DNA from: Flaviaesturariibacter aridisoli
Lineage (GTDB): Bacteria; Bacteroidota; Bacteroidia; Chitinophagales; Chitinophagaceae
Reading direction: 5' to 3'
DNA length: 64,000 nucleotides
Assembly: GCF_004343705.1 (NCBI RefSeq)
Contig: NZ_SKFH01000011.1
Span: 1 to 64,000 of the forward strand
Shown here piece after piece: positions 57,044-64,000 of this stretch. Each line of letters begins with the position of its first letter. Position 1 is the first letter of the stretch. Under the pieces are notes generated by a model. The model was not told where the DNA came from and did no database searches. It worked only from the letters and a program-made list of their open reading frames with translations. The position numbers were made by a program, and so were the translations under genes.

Positions 57044-57712
57044 TTAAAATCTGAAACCCACGCCCACCTTGAACGCCTGGTTGTAGGCGTCCATGTTCTG
57101 GTTGGCGTCAACCTTGGTAAGGCCGCGGTCGTAGGCCGCGCGGATGTTGAAGCCGTTGGCGAACTGGTAGCCCACACCGCCGGTAAGTCCGAAGTCGATC
57201 TTGTTGAACTGGTCGGCGGTGTTGAAGCGATCGTTGTAGGCGTTGAAGCCGAGGGCGCCTGCGGTTACGTGGAGGTCCGACTTGGCGAGGTACGAAACCT
57301 GCGGTCCGCCGAAAATCTCGAAGCCGTTAAAGGAGCCTTTGATGACTACGGGGAGTGAAAGGTAATGCTGGGTGAGCTGCGCCTTGGCCGAAGGGCTCAG
57401 TACCGAGGCGATGCCCTTGAATTGATAGGAGCCTTTGAGCTGGTAGCCCTTCTGGTCGTAAAAAAGACCAGGCTCCACCGATACAGCTCCGCCGAGCGGG
57501 ATGTTGACCGAGGCGCCGCCGTAGAAGCCCATTTTGCTTTGCGTATGGAAGATGCCGTCGGTATAATCCACCAGGCTGTTGAGGCTTTGGCTGGCATCGC
57601 CCACGATGGAGGCGGAGGTCACGCCGGCGCGTACGCTGACGGCGGGTTTTGTTTGGGCGAAAGTGGCAGCCGAAGCAACGAGGCCGGCGAGGAGGAGTAC
57701 ATACTGTTTCAT
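57044..57712 (-). CDS. Outer-membrane beta-barrel (PorT/porin-like) protein
   Basis: A 222-residue protein with a signal peptide (1-19, ATFAQ) and eight or more alternating amphipathic strands. GFYGGASVNIPLGGAVSVEPGLFYDQKGYQL and the last strand FKVGVGFRF are typical of Bacteroidota outer-membrane protein beta-barrel domains (PorT-like). Role unknown. It ends on the repeat element 3. Confidence 0.85.
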   Translation of the reverse strand: MKQYVLLLAGLVASAATFAQTKPAVSVRAGVTSASIVGDASQSLNSLVDYTDGIFHTQSKMGFYGGASVNIPLGGAVSVEPGLFYDQKGYQLKGSYQFKGIASVLSPSAKAQLTQHYLSLPVVIKGSFNGFEIFGGPQVSYLAKSDLHVTAGALGFNAYNDRFNTADQFNKIDFGLTGGVGYQFANGFNIRAAYDRGLTKVDANQNMDAYNQAFKVGVGFRF

Positions 57713-57850
57713 AAGTTAGGTTGTTGGGGGGTAAAGGCCCATGTATCCCTTAGAAGGCCGGAGAGTGCCCGGGGTTTGCTCGCCCCGCGTAAGATTTCGT
57801 TAAAGCCCCCGGGCCGCCATCTGGCCCGTTCCGAAATTCGTAGCTACAAC

Positions 57851-58888
57851 ATGGCGACTATGAATTGGAACGACGTCCTCGATCATACCAAAGCCACGGC
57901 GACGCCCCCGCGCCGCGTGGAAAAGACCAAAGAAGAATGGAAGGCGCTGCTGACGCCCGATCAGTTCCGCGTTACCCGCGAACACGGCACCGAACGGGCC
58001 TTCACCGGCGAATACTGCGAAGCCCACGCGCCCGGCATCTACGCCTGCGTGTGCTGCGGCACCGAGCTGTTCGACTCCACTACCAAATTTGATTCGGGCA
58101 CCGGCTGGCCCTCGTTTACCGAACCAGTGGAAGACAACGTGATCCGCTACAAGCTCGACAAAAGCTGGGGCATGGAGCGCGTGGAAGTGTTGTGCAATGT
58201 ATGCGACGCCCACCTGGGCCACGTGTTCCCCGACGGGCCGCGCCCCTCCGGCCTCCGCTTCTGCATCAATTCCGCCTCGCTGCAAAAGATCCATAAGGCT
58301 GCCGGTGAGCCCGCCGCCGGCGACCATACGGCAACCGGCGAGCCCGCAAGCGGGCAACTCGAAACGGCCACCGTCGGCGGCGGCTGCTTCTGGTGCATCG
58401 AGGCCTACCTGGATCAATTAAAAGGCGTCCACCGTGTGACGTCGGGCTATGCCGGCGGCCACACCGAGAAGCCCGACTACCGATCCGTTTGCGACGGCAA
58501 TACGGGCCACGCCGAAGTAGTGCAGGTGGAATTCGATCCCAAAATCATTTCCTACAGCGACCTGCTGAAGGTCTTTATGATCATGCACAACCCCACCACG
58601 AAGAACCGCCAGGGCGCCGACGTAGGCACCCAGTACCGCTCGATCATTTTAACGAACGGCGAAAAGCAGGCGAGTACCGCGAAAAAGGTGCTGGAAGAAA
58701 TGCAGTCCTACTACGAACAGCCGATCGTGACGGAAGTGGTGCCGCTGGAAAAGTTTCATTCCGCCGAACTGTACCACCAGGATTATTACAAGAACGATCC
58801 GTCGAAAGCCTATTGCCAGAGCGTCATCTCGCCGAAGCTGGCGAAGATGCGGGAGTACTTTAAAGGGTTTTTGAAGCAACCTGCGTAG
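57851..58888 (+). CDS. msrBA: Bifunctional methionine sulfoxide reductase MsrB-MsrA
   Basis: A 345-residue fusion with MsrB first. MsrB (about 5-155) has two zinc CxxC pairs (CVCCGTELF and CNVCDAHLGH), GWPSF and the catalytic Cys in RFCINSASL. A linker with repeats of GEPA follows (about 155-175). MsrA (about 178-345) has the catalytic Cys in GGGCFWCIEA, and EVVQVEFDP, RQGADVGTQYRSII. It repairs both Met-S-O and Met-R-O. No signal peptide, so it acts in the cytoplasm. ATG 57851 is the first of two close starts. Confidence 0.95.
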   Translation: MATMNWNDVLDHTKATATPPRRVEKTKEEWKALLTPDQFRVTREHGTERAFTGEYCEAHAPGIYACVCCGTELFDSTTKFDSGTGWPSFTEPVEDNVIRYKLDKSWGMERVEVLCNVCDAHLGHVFPDGPRPSGLRFCINSASLQKIHKAAGEPAAGDHTATGEPASGQLETATVGGGCFWCIEAYLDQLKGVHRVTSGYAGGHTEKPDYRSVCDGNTGHAEVVQVEFDPKIISYSDLLKVFMIMHNPTTKNRQGADVGTQYRSIILTNGEKQASTAKKVLEEMQSYYEQPIVTEVVPLEKFHSAELYHQDYYKNDPSKAYCQSVISPKLAKMREYFKGFLKQPA

Positions 58889-58889
58889 A

Positions 58890-59046
58890 GAGAAAGAACG
58901 CTGATCCCGCAAGCGGGATACGCAAATTTGTCAGGATTCGTTATGATTTTCCAGAAAAAACAAAAGGCGCCGCTCGCGGTGCCTTACTATTAAAACAGAT
59001 CTGCGTTAATCTTAAGAACCATATGAAATCTGCGTTCTTTCTCTTA
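58890..59046. repeat. Iterated AACGCAGAT family, inverted pair
   Basis: Left arm agaaagaacgctgatcccgc (58890-58909) with a small hairpin tcccgcaagcggga, right arm atctgcgttctttctct (59028-59044) and a further cagatctgcgttaatct. Same family as the paaC-paaB spacer (28440-28604). Confidence 0.65.
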
Positions 59047-60075
59047 CCCCCGGCAGGTACCTGCGTAGAAGTATTCTTCCGGACGCGGCAGCTCGAGACC
59101 GCCGTAATATTTCACCACTTCGTCCAGCACTTCGTCGATGGGGGCCACTTCGGGGAGCGTTACGAGCTTGGAGCGGAACTCCTTGATGTTGGGCAGCCCC
59201 TTGAGGTAATTGGTGTAATGGCGGCGCATTTCGTTGATGCCCACGATGGGGCCCTTCCATTCCACCGAGCGGTGGAGGTGCTGGCGGATCACATCCACGC
59301 GCTCCTGCACGGTGGGTGGCGGCAGCATTTCGCCGGTGGCCACGAAGTGCTTGATCTCGCGGAAGATCCAGGGATAGCCGATGGCCGCGCGGCCGATCAT
59401 GATGCCGTCCACACCGTAGCGGTTCTTGTATGCGAGGGCCTTCTGCGGCGAATCGATATCGCCGTTACCGAAGATGGGAATATGAATGCGGGGGTTGTTC
59501 TTCACGCGGGCGATGGGATCCCAGTTGGCCACGCCTTTATACATCTGGCAGCGGGTGCGGCCGTGGATGGCGAGGGCCTTGATGCCCACATCCTGCAGGC
59601 GCTCGGCCACCTCGTCGATGTTGATGGTATCGTCGTCCCAACCGAGACGCGTCTTGACCGTCACCGGCAGGTTCGTGGAGTTCACCACGGCTTTGGTGAG
59701 GCGCACCATCAGGTCCACATCTTTCAGCACACCGGCGCCGGCGCCTTTGCTCACCACCTTTTTTACGGGGCAGCCGAAGTTGATGTCGAGCAGGTCGGGG
59801 TTGACGGTGTCGACGATCTTCGCCGACAGGGCCATGGCCTCTTCATCGCCGCCGAAGATCTGGATGCCTACGGGCCGCTCCTCCTCGAAGATGTCGAGCT
59901 TGCGGCGGCTTTTGATGGCGTCGCGGATAAGGCCTTCCGAGGAGATGAACTCGGTGTACATCAGGTCGGCGCCATTCACCTTGCACACGGCACGGAACGG
60001 CGGATCGCTCACGTCCTCCATAGGAGCGAGGAGCAGCGGGAAGTCGGGAAGCTGGATTGTATCGATGGTCACCAC
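59044..60075 (-). CDS. dusB: tRNA-dihydrouridine synthase DusB-like
   Basis: A 343-residue FMN enzyme that reduces uridine in tRNA. The family pattern is complete: LLLAPMEDVSDPPFRAVCK at the start, catalytic Cys in NFGCPVKKVV, NLPVTVKTRLGW, ALAIHGRTRCQMYKG, and IFGNGDIDSPQKAL with MIGRAAIGYPW. It acts in the cytoplasm. The start at 60075 follows a TACCTTTG box about 30 bases upstream. It diverges from the CPBP gene. Confidence 0.95.
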   Translation of the reverse strand: MVTIDTIQLPDFPLLLAPMEDVSDPPFRAVCKVNGADLMYTEFISSEGLIRDAIKSRRKLDIFEEERPVGIQIFGGDEEAMALSAKIVDTVNPDLLDINFGCPVKKVVSKGAGAGVLKDVDLMVRLTKAVVNSTNLPVTVKTRLGWDDDTINIDEVAERLQDVGIKALAIHGRTRCQMYKGVANWDPIARVKNNPRIHIPIFGNGDIDSPQKALAYKNRYGVDGIMIGRAAIGYPWIFREIKHFVATGEMLPPPTVQERVDVIRQHLHRSVEWKGPIVGINEMRRHYTNYLKGLPNIKEFRSKLVTLPEVAPIDEVLDEVVKYYGGLELPRPEEYFYAGTCRG

Positions 60076-60105
60076 GGCAAAAGCGGCTTATCTTGCGGCC
60101 GGGCG

Positions 60106-60113
60106 CAAAGGTA
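60106..60113 (-). promoter_or_regulatory. -7 type promoter box of dusB
   Basis: TACCTTTG on the minus strand, exact TAnnTTTG. It lies in the 58-bp divergent spacer. Confidence 0.5.
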
Positions 60114-60133
60114 CAATACCCCGCCGGGAACGC

Positions 60134-61099
60134 ATGCAAACATATCTTAAATCGAGGCCTGTAATCGTCCAACTGCTGCTTTTCGTCGGCATGGCCATGG
60201 GGATCCTCATGATCTTTCTCGTCATCGGCGGCTCGCTGCTATCGGCCGTCAGCGGCATCTCGCTCCTGGAAATGGGCAACTACCGAAGCTGGGTTCCCGG
60301 CGACCCGAACCTGCTGCTGCAACTGCGGGGGATGATGTTGCTCCAGTTTGCCGGCTTTTTCCTGATCCCCTCGCTTCTTTATGCGCGCTTTTGCGACAAG
60401 CGGCCGGGGGAATACCTCGGCTTGCGCGCGCCTTTCAGCCCGCTATTCTGGGTCATCGGGATCGTCACGCTGCTTGCGGCGTGGCCTTTTGTAGACCTCA
60501 CCGGCGTGCTCAACCGCTGGATGATCGCGCACAGCCCCTTTCAGCAGGGCGTCAGCGCCATGGAGGAGCAGGCCAACCGCACGATCCTCATGATGCTCCA
60601 GGGCCATACGATCAAAAACCTGCTGCTCAACATCCTCTGCATCGCCGTCACGGCCGGTGTGGGCGAAGAGCTGCTGTTCCGGGGCATCATCCAGCGCCTG
60701 CTGATCCGCGGCACCCGCAGTCCCTGGTCGGGGATCCTGATCACGGCCTTCCTGTTTTCGTTCTTCCACATGCAGTTCATGGGCTTCCTGCCGCGCTTTT
60801 TCCTGGGCGTCATCCTGGGCGCGCTGTACTGGTACAGCGGCTCGCTTTGGGCCGCCATGCTCGCGCATTTCCTTTACGATGCGCTGCTCATCACCATCGC
60901 CTATTTTTTCCCCGCAACGGCTTCGAGCGACGCATCGGTGTTCGGCGGGCTCAATGTGCTGCTGCCCGCAGGCATTGCGGGCCTCGCGCTGGTGGTCTTC
61001 CTCATCAAAATAATGGAGCGCCGCAGCCGCACCGATTTCAACGCCATCTACGCGGAAGAACTCCACGGCCCGCGTCCCGATAACGATTTAAGCTTCTGA
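60134..61099 (+). CDS. CPBP family intramembrane metalloprotease
   Basis: A 321-residue membrane protein with about eight helices. The Abi/CPBP motifs are GVGEELLFRGIIQRLL (E-E-x-x-x-R), FSFFHMQFMG (H) and AMLAHFLYDALL (H-x-x-x-D/N). Such proteases are related to Rce1 and cut membrane-bound or prenylated substrates; in bacteria some act in bacteriocin immunity. ATG 60134 begins the first basic residues before helix 1. It is followed 2 bp later by cdsA, so the two are co-transcribed. Confidence 0.88.
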   Translation: MQTYLKSRPVIVQLLLFVGMAMGILMIFLVIGGSLLSAVSGISLLEMGNYRSWVPGDPNLLLQLRGMMLLQFAGFFLIPSLLYARFCDKRPGEYLGLRAPFSPLFWVIGIVTLLAAWPFVDLTGVLNRWMIAHSPFQQGVSAMEEQANRTILMMLQGHTIKNLLLNILCIAVTAGVGEELLFRGIIQRLLIRGTRSPWSGILITAFLFSFFHMQFMGFLPRFFLGVILGALYWYSGSLWAAMLAHFLYDALLITIAYFFPATASSDASVFGGLNVLLPAGIAGLALVVFLIKIMERRSRTDFNAIYAEELHGPRPDNDLSF

Positions 61100-61101
61100 C
61101 C

Positions 61102-61812
61102 ATGGCCTTTCACTGGCAAACCTTCCGTACCCGCGCCCTTACGGCGATCCTCTTTGTGGCCGTCATGGCAGCTGGCCTCCTGATCAGCAAGTGGGGCTTC
61201 CTGCTGCTGTTCACAGTCGTGCACTTCGGCGGCTGGGCCGAGTTCCTGCGGCTGCGCCGCCAATTCCCCGACCGTAGTTCTACGGGCATCAGCGTCGGCG
61301 ACCTACTGGGTGGGGGGCTCTACCTGACGCTGCCGCTCTTCCTGCTCTGCGACCTGCGCTTCGACTGGCTGCATACGCAAACAGCCACCGGCGACGCGGG
61401 GCTGGACGACGTCACGCGCCTCTCGCTGGTGTTGCTGCTCATCTTCTCCATCTGGATCAACGACACGATGGCCTATATCGTGGGCTCGTTGATCGGCAAA
61501 ACGCCGCTGTCGCCCATTTCGCCCAAAAAGACCTGGGAAGGCACCGCCGGCGGCGCCCTGCTGGCCGTAGGCGTCATGAGCGCCCTGGCCTGGGCCGTGG
61601 ATCCCGCCCTCACGCGCCACGCCGCCGCGATTTCTGCCATTGCCGCCATCACCGGCACTATCGGCGACCTGTTTGAAAGCAAGCTCAAGCGTACCGCAGG
61701 CGTTAAAGACAGCGGCTCCTTCATGCCCGGCCACGGCGGCTTCCTCGACCGCTTCGATTCGCTGCTCTTCGCCGCGCCCTGCGTATGGCTGTACGTAGCC
61801 CTCGCGCTGTAG
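61102..61812 (+). CDS. cdsA: Phosphatidate cytidylyltransferase
   Basis: A 236-residue inner-membrane enzyme that makes CDP-diacylglycerol from phosphatidic acid and CTP. The signature SPKKTWEGTAGGALLAVG and the C-terminal GDLFESKLKRTAGVKDSG...PGHGGFLDRFDSLLFAAP (metal-binding Asp residues) are complete. Length is at the short end of the family. It is translated 2 bp after the CPBP gene and lies before psd, so two steps of phosphatidylethanolamine synthesis are side by side. Confidence 0.95.
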   Translation: MAFHWQTFRTRALTAILFVAVMAAGLLISKWGFLLLFTVVHFGGWAEFLRLRRQFPDRSSTGISVGDLLGGGLYLTLPLFLLCDLRFDWLHTQTATGDAGLDDVTRLSLVLLLIFSIWINDTMAYIVGSLIGKTPLSPISPKKTWEGTAGGALLAVGVMSALAWAVDPALTRHAAAISAIAAITGTIGDLFESKLKRTAGVKDSGSFMPGHGGFLDRFDSLLFAAPCVWLYVALAL

Positions 61813-61861
61813 GGGATTGCTCAAGTGGTCTATTAGTTGATCGGTAACCGGGACATACCGA

Positions 61862-61892
61862 CCTCAAGAACCCGAAGAACCGTAAGAACCGG
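61862..61892. repeat. Iterated AAGAACC words
   Basis: Tandem variants aagaacccgaagaaccgtaag just before the psd promoter region (TACTTTCG near 61903). Related to 30038-30150. Confidence 0.5.
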
Positions 61893-61929
61893 GTTGAAGT
61901 CGTACTTTCGCCGCCATAATCCTTTACTG

Positions 61930-62586
61930 ATGCGTATTCACAAAGAAGGCTTCGTCACCATCCTGCTCTCCGTGATCGTGGTGGCGGCGGTCAACCTGCT
62001 CACGCTGTTTTTCGTAACGCCCTCCTACCCCACCCTGGGCTGGATCATCATGCTGGGCACCATCGGCCTGCTGGTGTTCATCCTTTCCTTTTTCCGTATC
62101 CCTACACGCACGCATGCGGTGGGTGAAGACCTCATCGTAGCGCCCTGCGACGGCACGGTGGTGGTGATCGAGGAAGTGGAGGCCGACGAATATTTTTCGG
62201 GCAAGCGCCTGCAGCTTTCCATCTTCATGAGCCCGCTCAACGTGCACGTAAACCGCAACCCTGTTGACGGCGAAGTGAAATACAGCCAGTACCACCCCGG
62301 CAAGTTTCTTGTGGCCTGGCACCCGAAATCCTCTACGGAAAACGAGCGCCACAGCGTGGTGTATGACCTCGACGGAAAGGAAGTGCTGGTGAAGCAGATT
62401 GCCGGCGCCCTCGCCAAGCGCATCGTCAACTACCTGAAGCCGGGCATGAACGTGAAGCAGGGCGATGAGATGGGCTTTATCAAGTTCGGCTCGCGCGTGG
62501 ACCTGCTGCTGCCCCTAGGCACACAGATCGACGTGAAGATCAACCAGAAAGTAAAGGGTGGCGTGACCATCCTGGGCAAATGGTAA
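61930..62586 (+). CDS. psd: Phosphatidylserine decarboxylase, short (type II-like)
   Basis: A 218-residue pro-enzyme that decarboxylates phosphatidylserine to phosphatidylethanolamine. Two membrane helices (about 8-30 and 36-58) precede the catalytic part. Motifs: VAPCDGTVV, SIFMSPLNVHVNRNP, and the self-cleavage site in IKFGSR (pyruvoyl Ser). ATG 61930 was chosen as it gives a normal N-terminus. The short form is common in Bacteroidota. Confidence 0.94.
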   Translation: MRIHKEGFVTILLSVIVVAAVNLLTLFFVTPSYPTLGWIIMLGTIGLLVFILSFFRIPTRTHAVGEDLIVAPCDGTVVVIEEVEADEYFSGKRLQLSIFMSPLNVHVNRNPVDGEVKYSQYHPGKFLVAWHPKSSTENERHSVVYDLDGKEVLVKQIAGALAKRIVNYLKPGMNVKQGDEMGFIKFGSRVDLLLPLGTQIDVKINQKVKGGVTILGKW

Positions 62587-62618
62587 ATGAATTATCTTTA
62601 AGGACTAATCATTCCGAT

Positions 62619-62786
62619 ATGAAAAAATCAGCACTCGTCATTCTCGCCGGCCTCTTCGCCGTGGGCACCGTAACCGCCACGGCACTGAACACCGACAAGG
62701 GTAAGAAAAAGAAGGCGCAGCACAGCTGCTGCCAGAAGATGAGCCCTGGCTGCCAGAAGTCGATGAAGACCTGCGCGAAGCCCTGA
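62619..62786 (+). CDS. Small secreted Cys/Lys-rich protein
   Basis: A 55-residue protein with a signal peptide (MKKSALVILAGLFAVGTVTATA) and a short mature peptide with four Cys in SCCQ, GCQK and TCAK, and many Lys. It could bind metal or form disulfides in the periplasm. No family known to me. It is followed by a strong terminator. A TATCTTTA box lies near 62590. Confidence 0.65.
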   Translation: MKKSALVILAGLFAVGTVTATALNTDKGKKKKAQHSCCQKMSPGCQKSMKTCAKP

Positions 62787-62804
62787 GCCCTTCCAAAAGC
62801 TTGA

Positions 62805-62831
62805 AGCCCCGGCGATGCCGGGGCTTTTTTT
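62805..62831. terminator. Terminator of the small Cys-rich gene
   Basis: A perfect 9-bp stem agccccggc/gccggggct (62805-62813 with 62817-62825), 3-nt loop, six or more T. The stop codon of the next minus-strand gene abuts it. Confidence 0.92.
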
Positions 62832-63531
62832 ATGATTTCACTTCCGCGTCCGGCCTGCGGTTCCACGCAGGGCTGGGCAGGTTGTAGAGCATCGCCAGGT
62901 CCTTTAGCTGAAACAGCGTTTTGATCCGGAGCTTTTCGAATATGCGGGACTTGTAGGTGCCCACGGTCGAGGGCTTGACGTTCAGTTTCTGGGCGATCCC
63001 GCTGACCGTTTCTCCCGAAAGCACGAGCGTTGCGATCTCGAACTCGCGGCGCGACAGCGCATCGAACGGACTGCCCGTCTCCGGCTGCCCGAGCTGACCG
63101 GCCATCGTTTCGATCATTTCCTGGCTCATGTAGGTTTTGCGCCCGAGCACCAGCTCAAAAGCACGCCGGATCTCCAGCAGGGAGGAAGACTTGGGCAGGT
63201 AGCTGCGCGCGCCGGCCTGCAGAAAGCGCCGGCCATATACCTTTTCAGGAAGCATCGAAAAGATCAGGATATAGGCCTGCGGGTAGCGGATGGACAGCAA
63301 CTCCACCAGCGCCACGCTGTCGGTCTCGCCGAGATGAATATCGAGGATGACCACATCGATGGGCTGGCGGCGCAGGATCTCCAGCGCAGCGTCGCCGTCG
63401 GCAGCTTCAAAAAACTGCAGCGATACGTCGAGCTCTTCCAGCAGTAACCGCAGGCCGTTGCGCATCACTGCGTGATCGTCAACAAGCAGAATGTTCTTTT
63501 GCACGGCGCGAATAAATGGGTTTTGAAGCAC
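62830..63531 (-). CDS. LuxR/NarL-type response regulator
   Basis: A 233-residue two-domain regulator. The receiver (about 10-130) has the acidic pair and phospho-acceptor in ILLVDDHAVM and VVILDIHLGE, and a Lys in YLPKSSS. The HTH LuxR domain (about 160-222) has LSRREFEIATLVLSGETVSGIAQKLNVKPSTVGTYKSRIFEKL in pieces, typical of NarL/FixJ regulators. A GTG at 63504 is an alternative start just before the receiver. It diverges from a PAS-domain gene, so it is likely one half of a two-component system. Confidence 0.9.
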   Translation of the reverse strand: MLQNPFIRAVQKNILLVDDHAVMRNGLRLLLEELDVSLQFFEAADGDAALEILRRQPIDVVILDIHLGETDSVALVELLSIRYPQAYILIFSMLPEKVYGRRFLQAGARSYLPKSSSLLEIRRAFELVLGRKTYMSQEMIETMAGQLGQPETGSPFDALSRREFEIATLVLSGETVSGIAQKLNVKPSTVGTYKSRIFEKLRIKTLFQLKDLAMLYNLPSPAWNRRPDAEVKS

Positions 63532-63558
63532 TTTATCTGTCTGTTTTTTTCCAAACGA

Positions 63559-63580
63559 TTTGTAGCGCCCGGACTACAAA
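63559..63580. promoter_or_regulatory. Inverted repeat TTTGTAG-N8-CTACAAA
   Basis: A perfect 7-bp dyad with an 8-bp spacer, in the divergent spacer of the regulator and the PAS gene. It is a reasonable binding site for a NarL-type dimer. Confidence 0.45.
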
Positions 63581-63717
63581 TAATGATCCGCGATTTCCAA
63601 AAATTTGCCCAAAAACGTTGCGGCCGAGCTGGCGGTGCCGGACCATGGCGCAATCGGAAAAGCAGCCTAACTTTAGGAGAGCCAGCGGCCTTTTCTGCCT
63701 GACGTCCCGATCCAGCC

Positions 63718-64000
63718 ATGACTTTTTTCCCGGAAATATTCGCTGCTCTTCCCAACCCCTATCTCTTCATCGAAGCGGGACCAGACTTCCGCATCCTGGC
63801 CGCCAACGATGCCTACCTCGCGGTGTCGGGCCAGACCGACCGCATCATCGGGCAACCTCTCTTTTCCGTTTTTCCAGGAAACAGCGATGAAGGCGTTACC
63901 GGCGCCCGCAGCCTGCAGGCCTCCCTGGAGGCAGTGTTGCGGGAGCGGTCGCGCCAGGACCTGCCCCTGATCCGCTACGACACCCGGAGCGCCGGCGACA
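63718..64000 (+). CDS. PAS-domain protein, probable sensor histidine kinase (5' part)
   Basis: An open frame from ATG 63718 to the end of the window, without a stop. It begins MTFFPEIFAALPNPYLFIEA and continues with the PAS pattern FRILAANDAYLAVSGQTDRIIGQPLFSVFP...SLEAVL. This is the N-terminal PAS module of many Bacteroidota hybrid or LuxR-linked kinases. The kinase part would lie beyond the window. A TAACTTTA box lies about 40 bases upstream. It diverges from the response regulator. Confidence 0.7.
   Translation, partial: MTFFPEIFAALPNPYLFIEAGPDFRILAANDAYLAVSGQTDRIIGQPLFSVFPGNSDEGVTGARSLQASLEAVLRERSRQDLPLIRYDTRSAGD

Noticed and set aside
1-64000. tRNA or rRNA genes, prophage, integron, transposase
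   Set aside because: No T-arm consensus, rRNA core sequence or recombinase/transposase motif was noticed in either strand; a tRNAscan and IS search would settle it.

Overview
The window reads as one chromosome segment of a GC-rich member of the Bacteroidota, most like the Chitinophagaceae. The evidence is a type IX secretion C-terminal domain, an S46 dipeptidyl peptidase, a GH3/beta-lactamase fusion, many small secreted and beta-barrel proteins, and repeated TAnnTTTG (-7 type) promoter boxes instead of sigma70 boxes. The assignment is inference from gene content. I saw no tRNA, rRNA, CRISPR array, prophage or transposase gene.

Layout. 0-8.6 kb: a VOC protein, a RibD-like reductase, secreted proteins of unknown role, the 23S rRNA methyltransferase rlmD overlapping an active-type rhomboid, then a second rhomboid that has lost its serine, and an endonuclease/exonuclease/phosphatase protein. 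8.6-11.8 kb: cysS, preceded by a 13-residue leader ORF ending in four cysteine codons, then mnmD and a DNA glycosylase. 11.9-18.2 kb: dipeptide epimerase, a lipoprotein, an ArsR/SRPBCC pair with its operators, a frameshifted CPCC-domain gene, and a helical protein flanked by two ~220-bp direct repeats. 18.3-23.7 kb: DPP7-type peptidase, Obg, a T9SS cargo protein. 23.8-31.2 kb: a phenylacetate operon on the minus strand (paaE-A-B-C-D-G-I, two membrane genes, paaY). 31.7-36.3 kb: four secreted or small proteins, two tandem beta-barrel paralogues and a PfkB kinase. 36.7-46.7 kb: a TonB-C-like protein running into the 3' end of an LTA-synthase-like sulfatase, a PAP2 phosphatase, the GH3/beta-lactamase protein and an ABC pair. 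46.7-51.9 kb: a 42-residue membrane protein, RicT (PSP1), HolB, a secreted protein, glutathione peroxidase. 52-64 kb: a vWA protein with a truncated duplicate, DinB, GNAT, DEDDh exonuclease, DUF1801, a beta-barrel, MsrB-MsrA, DusB, CPBP protease, CdsA, Psd, and a divergent response regulator/PAS protein.

How the genes work together. The Paa proteins form the epoxidase (PaaA/B/C with reductase PaaE and maturation factor PaaD), the isomerase PaaG and two salvage thioesterases (PaaI, PaaY); CoA ligase and ring-opening genes are not in the window. CdsA and Psd belong to phosphatidylethanolamine synthesis. RlmD, MnmD, DusB, Obg and CysS serve translation.

The most unusual content is outside the main genes: (1) a candidate cysteine attenuator before cysS; (2) three intergenic tandem arrays of strict 41-, 21- and 21-bp period with unrelated sequences; (3) at least eight families of short iterated words, mostly in inverted pairs around hairpins, with four different families in four spacers of the paa operon; (4) palindromic repeats inserted in frame in rlmD and paaB.
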